From the NCBI GenBank assembly GCA_021298155.1, contig JAJTEN010000006.1:1-64000 (forward strand): DNA of 64,000 nt, read 5' to 3'. Below, one piece after another: positions 58,845 to 64,000 of this stretch. The translations under genes were made by a program, and so were the position numbers. The DNA comes from Sphingobacteriales bacterium. GTDB lineage: Bacteria; Bacteroidota; Bacteroidia; UKL13-3. The first letter of the stretch is position 1. Each line of letters opens with the position of its first letter. Below the pieces are notes generated by a model that was not told the DNA's origin, did not search any database, and worked only from the letters and a program-made list of their open reading frames with translations.

Positions 58845-59396
58845 ATGAATAAGCAAGCCATGAGCAAAACAATTCTATACATCGCAACTTCACTTGATAA
58901 TAAGATTGCGCGAAAAGACGGCAGTTTAGATTGGTTACATGCTATACCAAATCCGAATCAAATTGACCATGGGTATAATCAATTTTTAAGCAGCATTGGA
59001 ACCTGCATTATGGGCAAGAATACCTACCAAGAAATACTTGGATTTGGTGTAGATTGGCCTTATTTAGCTATTAACTCCTACGTTGTAACAACAGATAAAG
59101 ACTTTAAATCGAGCACACCAAACACTTTTATTGTTTCTAATAACTTAACCCAATTGATAAGCGATTTAAAGCAAAAAAAGGAAAAGGATATTTGGCTCAT
59201 TGGAGGGGGTAAACTCATTGCCGCATTTATGGAGCGCAATCTGCTAGATAGAATGATTTTAACGCTCATTCCCACTATAATTGGAGAAGGTATCTCATTG
59301 TTTCCTGAAATTGCCAAAGAATCAAAATGGACTTTAACAAACGTAGAAAGATTTGAAACTGGACTTGTAAATTTAACCTACGATATACAACAATAA
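58845..59396 (+). CDS. Dihydrofolate reductase-fold protein (RibD C-terminal type)
   Basis: A 183-aa protein related to YyaP/YwjB and the RibD C-terminal domain: MSKTILYIATSLDNKIAR start, GKNTYQE, and the NADPH-binding IWLIGGGKLIAAF. It is not a FolA-type reductase, so its substrate is open. The ATG directly abuts the serine hydrolase stop codon. Confidence 0.87.
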   Translation: MNKQAMSKTILYIATSLDNKIARKDGSLDWLHAIPNPNQIDHGYNQFLSSIGTCIMGKNTYQEILGFGVDWPYLAINSYVVTTDKDFKSSTPNTFIVSNNLTQLISDLKQKKEKDIWLIGGGKLIAAFMERNLLDRMILTLIPTIIGEGISLFPEIAKESKWTLTNVERFETGLVNLTYDIQQ

Positions 59397-59407
59397 ACAG
59401 ACAGCAT

Positions 59408-59983
59408 ATGAGCGAATCCTATAGAGAAGACGAAACTTTTAATAGAAACGATTTTACCCAAACCCCGTTACCCAAGGCAGAATACGAAAACTGCATTTTT
59501 AACCATTGCAATTTTGCCGAAACGGACCTATCGGAATCGAAATTCATAGACTGTGCGTTTATAGGTTGTAATGTAAGTCTAGCAAAAATAAATAATACTA
59601 TATTTCGGGATGTAAAATTTAAAGACTGCAAAATGTTAGGACTTCGGTTCGATACGTGTAATGCGTTTGGGCTCTCCTTTACATTTGATAATTGCCAATT
59701 GAACCATACCTCATTTTACAATACCAAAATTAAAAAAACAATTTTTAAAAATTCTCAATTACAAGAAACAGATTTTGTAAACTGTGACTTAAATAGTTCC
59801 ATTTTTGAAAATTGCGATTTGGGCAGAGCCACATTTGAAAATACTAATATTGAAAAAGCAGATTTTAGAACAGCTTACAATTATTCAATTGACCCAGAAA
59901 TAAACCAAATTAAAAGAGCAAAATTTTCTGTTTTGAGCGTTTCAGGACTTTTAAACAAATATGACATTGAAATTGAACACTAG
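59408..59983 (+). CDS. Pentapeptide-repeat protein, Qnr-like
   Basis: A 191-aa right-handed beta-helix protein. From about residue 25 to 160 every fifth position is Phe/Leu (CNFAETDL, CDLNSS, CDLGRATF), with a C-terminal end ADFRTAYNYSIDPE-like. Qnr relatives protect DNA gyrase from quinolones, but many homologs in Bacteroidota have no tested role. It follows the reductase-fold gene by 11 nt. Confidence 0.88.
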   Translation: MSESYREDETFNRNDFTQTPLPKAEYENCIFNHCNFAETDLSESKFIDCAFIGCNVSLAKINNTIFRDVKFKDCKMLGLRFDTCNAFGLSFTFDNCQLNHTSFYNTKIKKTIFKNSQLQETDFVNCDLNSSIFENCDLGRATFENTNIEKADFRTAYNYSIDPEINQIKRAKFSVLSVSGLLNKYDIEIEH

Positions 59984-60063
59984 TATTACACCATTTATTT
60001 CAAGGTAACAAGGGGAAACAGAGCAACGTTAAGTGGTAATTAATAAAATAAAGAGAACAAGCG

Positions 60064-60354
60064 CTACCTAATTACCACATCTTCTATAAAATCACAATTA
60101 AGTTCTTTGTTAATTAGTTCTGCCAAAGCTTTTCGTTGGAAGGCTAATTCATTTCTGAGGGCAGGAGAACTAATGGTAAGTGTTAACTTACCCTTATAAA
60201 TCTGAATTTTTTCAGTATACTTTGCAATGGGCTCGCCAATAATCTTGGGCCACTCGGCTATAAGCTTTGCTTCTAAAAGTTTGGGCTTCAGCTTATTTTG
60301 ATCTACTAATTGACTAATCAGATCCTTTATACTTTGTTCATCCTGAAATCTCAC
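60064..60354 (-). CDS. DUF721/DciA family protein
   Basis: A 96-aa DciA-type domain, which in bacteria lacking DnaC loads the replicative helicase DnaB. It has the EWPKIIGEPIAKYTEK segment and SSPALRNELAFQR. The start is GTG 60354. Many Bacteroidota carry this gene next to replication genes; here recF or dnaA are not visible. Confidence 0.82.
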   Translation of the reverse strand: MRFQDEQSIKDLISQLVDQNKLKPKLLEAKLIAEWPKIIGEPIAKYTEKIQIYKGKLTLTISSPALRNELAFQRKALAELINKELNCDFIEDVVIR

Positions 60355-60394
60355 CTTGCATAATATTTGACTTCGAAGATGCAGAAAATTAGGA

Positions 60395-60402
60395 TATATT
60401 TG
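60395..60402 (+). promoter_or_regulatory. Possible -7 box of the desaturase gene
   Basis: TATATTTG matches TAnnTTTG, 83 nt before ATG 60485. An AT-rich leader would follow. Weak without a -33 element. Confidence 0.35.
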
Positions 60403-60484
60403 TAAACTTTTTACTTGGTGTCAATAAATCAGATTAATATTTTTAATAATTAAATATATTGCACACCAGTATTTTAAAATTACC

Positions 60485-61561
60485 ATGGCAAAAATAAAAT
60501 TCAATAACAGCAACGCCTTATTTTTTAACACCCTACGAAACCGTGTAGATGCCTATTTTCAAGAAAAGAAAATAGCCTATACCGGTAATTTTCAATTGTA
60601 TTTAAAAACAGGTATTCTACTTAGTATATTATTTATTTGCTATACCATTTTAGTGTTTTTTACACCAGAATCGGCATGGTTAAGCCTAGGTATTTGTGCC
60701 ATCATGGGTTTAGATATGGCTGCTATTGGCTTCAATATCATGCACGATGGTGCACATGGCAGCTATAGTAGCAAAAAGTGGGTAAATGACATGATGAGCT
60801 ACTCATTGAATATGCTAGGAGGATCTAGCTTTATGTGGAAGTTAAAGCACAATATTAATCACCATTCATACACCAATATTGAAGGCATGGATGATGACAT
60901 AGATATTAAACCATTTATTCGTGTTCACAGAGACCAAAAAGGGTATTGGTTCAACCGCTTTCAACATATTTATGGGTTATTATTATATGGTATGACCTAT
61001 TTATTTTGGATTTTCTTGAACGATTTTAAAAAGTACTTTTCAAGAAAAATATCAGATTTCACGCCCATTCGTAAAATGAAAAGTTCTGAGCACATTGCTT
61101 TCTGGCTTACCAAAATTGGCTATATCGGTTTATTCTTAGTATTACCTTTCTATAATGTAGGTGTAATAAATACCTTAATTGGTTATGCAATGGTGGTGTT
61201 TGTAACGGGTATTGTGATTGCCATAGTATTCCAATTGGCACATGTTGTAGAAGATGCTCCGTTTATAGATACACATGGAGAAGATGCAAAAATAGAGACA
61301 GAATGGGCCATTCATCAATTAAATACCACCTTTAACTTTGCAACCAAAAACAAAACAATCAGCTGGTTTTTGGGCGGTTTAAATTTTCAGGTTGAACATC
61401 ATTTATTTCCAAAAATTAGTCATGTTCACTACCCAGAACTCAACAAAATTTTGATACACACTTGTAAAGAATTTAATATCAATTACAATGAATTCCCAAG
61501 TGTTCTAAGTGCGCTTAGATCTCATTTATTGCACCTTAAGCACATCGGTTCAGCCGCGTAA
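60485..61561 (+). CDS. Membrane fatty acid (acyl-CoA) desaturase
   Basis: A 358-aa diiron desaturase of the linoleoyl-CoA/front-end type. It has three histidine boxes: HDGAH (around 91), HNINHH (around 127) and QVEHH (around 305), and four to six membrane segments. It likely introduces double bonds in membrane acyl chains. There is no fused cytochrome b5 domain. Confidence 0.92.
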   Translation: MAKIKFNNSNALFFNTLRNRVDAYFQEKKIAYTGNFQLYLKTGILLSILFICYTILVFFTPESAWLSLGICAIMGLDMAAIGFNIMHDGAHGSYSSKKWVNDMMSYSLNMLGGSSFMWKLKHNINHHSYTNIEGMDDDIDIKPFIRVHRDQKGYWFNRFQHIYGLLLYGMTYLFWIFLNDFKKYFSRKISDFTPIRKMKSSEHIAFWLTKIGYIGLFLVLPFYNVGVINTLIGYAMVVFVTGIVIAIVFQLAHVVEDAPFIDTHGEDAKIETEWAIHQLNTTFNFATKNKTISWFLGGLNFQVEHHLFPKISHVHYPELNKILIHTCKEFNINYNEFPSVLSALRSHLLHLKHIGSAA

Positions 61562-61582
61562 GAAGTGAAAAGTCGATAGACC

Positions 61583-61661
61583 ATAGTCCATAGACCATAG
61601 CAAAACATTTTTAGTAAAATAAATTTCACTATTAAACTAAAAACTATGGTCCATGGACTAT
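61583..61661. repeat. Imperfect inverted repeat downstream of the desaturase
   Basis: ATAGTCCATAGACCATAG (61583-61600) and CTATGGTCCATGGACTAT (61644-61661) pair at 16 of 18 positions around a 43-nt loop. Related sequence recurs near 63713. It lies between the desaturase stop and the gpmI stop, so it could act as a bidirectional terminator or be a small genome repeat. Confidence 0.6.
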
Positions 61662-61664
61662 TGA

Positions 61665-63207
61665 CTAAAACACTAGTGACTCGCCAGTCATTTCTGGAGG
61701 CACCGGTATACCCATTAAAGTAAGAGCCGTAGGAGCCAAATCTGCTAATTTCCCCTTATTAATTTGATGCCTTATGTTTGGTTCAATCAGTATTAATGGT
61801 ACAAGATTGGAATGGTACAAGATTGGTGGTGTGTGCCGTATTTGGAGAGCCATCTTCCTCATTTATCATATACTCCCCATTGCCATGATCTGCTGTAACC
61901 AATAAAGTATAGTTATTTTTTAGGGCGGCCTCAACAATTCTTCCCAAGCAATCATCTACCTTTTCGATGGCCCTTATCTCTGCTTCAACAACCCCTGTAT
62001 GTCCAACCATGTCTGGATTAGCAAAATTAACACACATAAAATCTGCCTCATTTTTCGCAATTTCTTGCAAGGTAAATTCACAAACCTGTTCGGCGCTCAT
62101 TTCAGGTTGTAAATCATAGGTAGCCACTTTAGGCGAAGGTGCCATATGACGGGTTTCTCCTTCAAAAGGCGCTTCTTGTCCACCACTAAAAAAGAAAGTC
62201 ACATGCGGATACTTCTCTGTTTCTGCAATGCGTACCTGTTTTTTATGATTAGCTGCCAACACCTCACCTATGGTATTATTTAATTCAATATCAGGAAAAA
62301 CTACCGATACATTTTTAAACGTTTTATCATAATCTGTAAGTGTTACATAATGCAGCGGCAATGCCTTCATATTGTGCTCAGGAAAATCTTGTTGCGTGAG
62401 CGCCATTGTAATTTCCCTTCCCCTATCTGTTCTAAAATTAAAGTTAATAACCACATCCCCATCGGCAATTACAGCCAAAGGTTTTTGGTTCGAACCAACA
62501 CAAATAATTGGCCTTAAAAACTCATCTGTTTCACCAGCCAGATAGCGCGCTTGAATGCTTGCCAAAACATCCTCTGAAAATTCGCCCGAGGCGTTTACCA
62601 TGGCATCATAAGCTAATTTTACACGCTCCCATCGCTTATCTCTATCCATGGCAAAATAACGGCCTGTTACGCTTGCCAATTTACCATGGGTTTGATCCAA
62701 ATGAGCCAACAAATCTTTAATATATTGATATCCCCCTTTTGGATCGGTATCCCTGCCATCTGTAAAAGCATGAAGATAAAAATTTTCAAATGCCTGTTGG
62801 TGTAAATAACTACATAAACCCATTACATGATCTAAACTACTGTGTACCCCCCCATCGCTCACCAAACCAATTAAATGTATTTTCTTGTTATTTTCTTTGG
62901 CATAGGTGAGCGCATTCTGCAGCGCAATATTGGTCTGAACCAAACCCTTTTCGAACGCTTTATTGATAAGCACCAATTGTTGGTAAACCACTCTCCCGGC
63001 ACCAATATTCATGTGTCCAACTTCCGAATTCCCCATTTGTCCATCGGGTAATCCCACCCACTCACCAGAAGTATACAACTCACTATTGGGATAGTTGGCA
63101 ATTAGTGAATCAAAATTTGGTTTATTCGCTAAGCTGATAGCATTTCCTGCATAGGGTTTTCCATTTCCCCAACCATCTAAAATGAGCAATATTACGCGGT
63201 TATTCAT
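61665..63207 (-). pseudogene. gpmI: Phosphoglycerate mutase (2,3-BPG-independent), frameshifted near the C terminus
   Basis: The cofactor-independent phosphoglycerate mutase of glycolysis, start ATG 63207 (MNNRVILLILDGWG). It has the metal and catalytic residues of the alkaline phosphatase-like family: DGWG, the phosphoserine region MGNSEVGH, TADHG and HTTN. An exact 16-bp tandem duplication (61795-61826) shifts the frame after NLVP, so the protein as written ends at 61783 with nine foreign residues (474 aa). The normal C terminus remains intact in another frame down to 61665; removing one copy gives a 508-aa enzyme of typical length. Confidence 0.9.
61795..61826. repeat. Exact 16-bp tandem duplication inside gpmI
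   Basis: The unit AATGGTACAAGATTGG occurs twice, head to tail, at 61795-61810 and 61811-61826. Sixteen is not a multiple of three, so it shifts the gpmI frame by one. Confidence 0.97.
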
Positions 63208-63290
63208 GTATGCGAAAATATTCCTTTTAAATAACAAAAATTGTGATTTATATTAGTAGGGTTAAAAAATAATCCTGATTGGCATTGTTT

Positions 63291-63304
63291 TTGGGTTAAC
63301 CCAA
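63291..63304. promoter_or_regulatory. Palindrome before the DUF4783 gene
   Basis: TTGGGTTAACCCAA is a perfect 14-bp palindrome 18 nt before ATG 63323, in the 115-bp divergent gap to gpmI. It could be an operator for a dimeric regulator; no regulator is known. Confidence 0.45.
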
Positions 63305-63322
63305 GTAAATCTTAAAAAACGC

Positions 63323-63706
63323 ATGAAAAAAATCCTATATGTATTTATTAGCTTACAGATAATAGTCTTCGCAGCTAAAGCAGATTCATTTGACGATATT
63401 ATGGTGGCCATGAAAAATGCCCAAACTCCGGGAGTTATTAAATTTTTTAGCAATAATGTGGAGCTAACTTTATTAGAAAACGAAGGCATTTACAGTAAAC
63501 AACAGAGCGAGCAAATGTTAAAGAATTTCTTTGCACAACATCCGCCAAAAAATGTAAACATACAACATAAGGGAAGTTCTGCCCAAGGAGCCAAGTATGC
63601 TATAATTACCTATGAGGCAAGCAATGGTAAATTTAGAACCTATATTTTTATGAAAGACAATGGGCACGGACTCCAAGTAAATGAATTTCGTATAGAACGG
63701 GAGTAG
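63323..63706 (+). CDS. Exported DUF4783-like protein
   Basis: A 127-aa protein with a signal peptide (about 1-20, ends AKA) and a mature domain of SnoaL/NTF2-like pattern that I place in DUF4783. Its function is unknown. It is divergent from gpmI. Confidence 0.75.
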   Translation: MKKILYVFISLQIIVFAAKADSFDDIMVAMKNAQTPGVIKFFSNNVELTLLENEGIYSKQQSEQMLKNFFAQHPPKNVNIQHKGSSAQGAKYAIITYEASNGKFRTYIFMKDNGHGLQVNEFRIERE

Positions 63707-63712
63707 AATTGG

Positions 63713-63741
63713 GACCATAGTCTAGGGACGATAGACCATAG
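63713..63741 (+). repeat. Copy of the CATAG-type repeat
   Basis: A 29-bp stretch with two GACCATAG units (63713-63720 and 63734-63741) separated by 13 nt, resembling the repeats near 61583. It lies in the gap between the DUF4783 gene and thyA. Confidence 0.5.
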
Positions 63742-63803
63742 TTTTTGATTCTTCTTCATTCGAAATACAACGTGCGATATTCGAGATTTCCAAACTTTAG
63801 ATT

Positions 63804-64000
63804 TTACACTGCCACTGGCGCTTTGATAGCTGGATGCGGATTATAGTTTTGTATGGTGAAATCTTCGTAAGTAAAATCGAAGATAGATTGAACAGCAGGG
63901 TTTAATTGGAGGCTTGGGTAAGGTTTTGGTTCGCGACTTAATTGTAACTCTACTTGTTCGAAATGATTGCTGTAAATGTGGGCATCACCAAAAGTATGAA
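63804..64000 (-). CDS. thyA: Thymidylate synthase, C-terminal part (5' end outside window)
   Basis: The last 65 codons of ThyA, which makes dTMP from dUMP. The visible part starts [16 protein letters not shown], the dUMP-binding HxY segment, includes QLSREP and ends [10 protein letters not shown], the conserved C terminus. The stop codon is at 63804-63806. No Met is visible, since the gene runs off the window. Confidence 0.93.
   Translation of the reverse strand, partial: HTFGDAHIYSNHFEQVELQLSREPKPYPSLQLNPAVQSIFDFTYEDFTIQNYNPHPAIKAPVAV

Noticed and set aside
61665..61862. Separate 65-aa gene on the minus strand
   Set aside because: It is the displaced C terminus of gpmI, not a gene of its own.
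1..64000. tRNA, rRNA, tmRNA, riboswitch, CRISPR or insertion sequence
   Set aside because: No cloverleaf, repeat-spacer array, transposase frame or conserved RNA signature was found by eye in intergenic regions.

Overview
The window is an AT-rich stretch of a Bacteroidota chromosome. The evidence is a type IX secretion C-terminal sorting domain (41458-42384), a FtsZ with a long C-terminal extension, an FtsI with a PASTA tail, a MurE with the meso-DAP signature DNPR, TAnnTTTG-like promoter boxes and few Shine-Dalgarno sequences. The gene content is mostly chromosomal housekeeping. I see no prophage, insertion sequence, CRISPR array, rRNA or tRNA.

Layout. 1-5801: the end of typA, prfB with its programmed +1 frameshift, an SDR oxidoreductase, a STAS protein, RNase Z and an rRNA-type methyltransferase. 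5824-12784 (minus strand): an orphan LytTR regulator, lysS, a TPR protein, a zinc-ribbon coiled-coil protein, a Nif3 protein, a family 2 glycosyltransferase and a tiny lipoprotein not in standard ORF lists. 12843-18201 (plus): DedA, an exported unknown, GDP-fucose synthase, a sigma54 response regulator, a stand-alone receiver and a sugar transferase with a dead receiver domain. 18354-22568: two transporters, a small unknown, Mrp and a NifU-type protein.

22593-39111 (minus): a radical SAM protein, then the division and cell wall (dcw) cluster, transcribed mraZ-rsmH-ftsL-ftsI-murE-mraY-murD-ftsW-murG-murC-ftsQ-ftsA-ftsZ. It lacks murF, murB and ddl. Three tandem 10-bp MraZ boxes precede mraZ. 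39339-43815: an O-antigen ligase-like gene interrupted by two in-frame stops, a T9SS cargo protein, a retropepsin-like protease, a small TPR lipoprotein and a CoA-binding protein. 43896-48482: pheT, a coiled-coil protein, zapA and rny. 48546-57460 (mostly minus): a large membrane protein, polA, a methyltransferase (plus strand), TonB, a HiPIP, a small membrane protein and ftcD.

57741-59983 (plus): a tight trio of beta-lactamase-fold, DHFR-fold and Qnr-like pentapeptide proteins. 60064-64000: a DciA-like protein, a fatty acid desaturase, gpmI broken by an exact 16-bp tandem duplication, a DUF4783 protein and the end of thyA.

The most notable observations are two disrupted genes (gpmI and the O-antigen ligase), a possible phosphorelay-to-exopolysaccharide module at 14231-18201 whose sugar transferase carries a degenerate receiver and a four-cysteine insert, the MraZ operator, the prfB recoding site, the hidden 40-aa lipoprotein, and recurrent promoter-like boxes.
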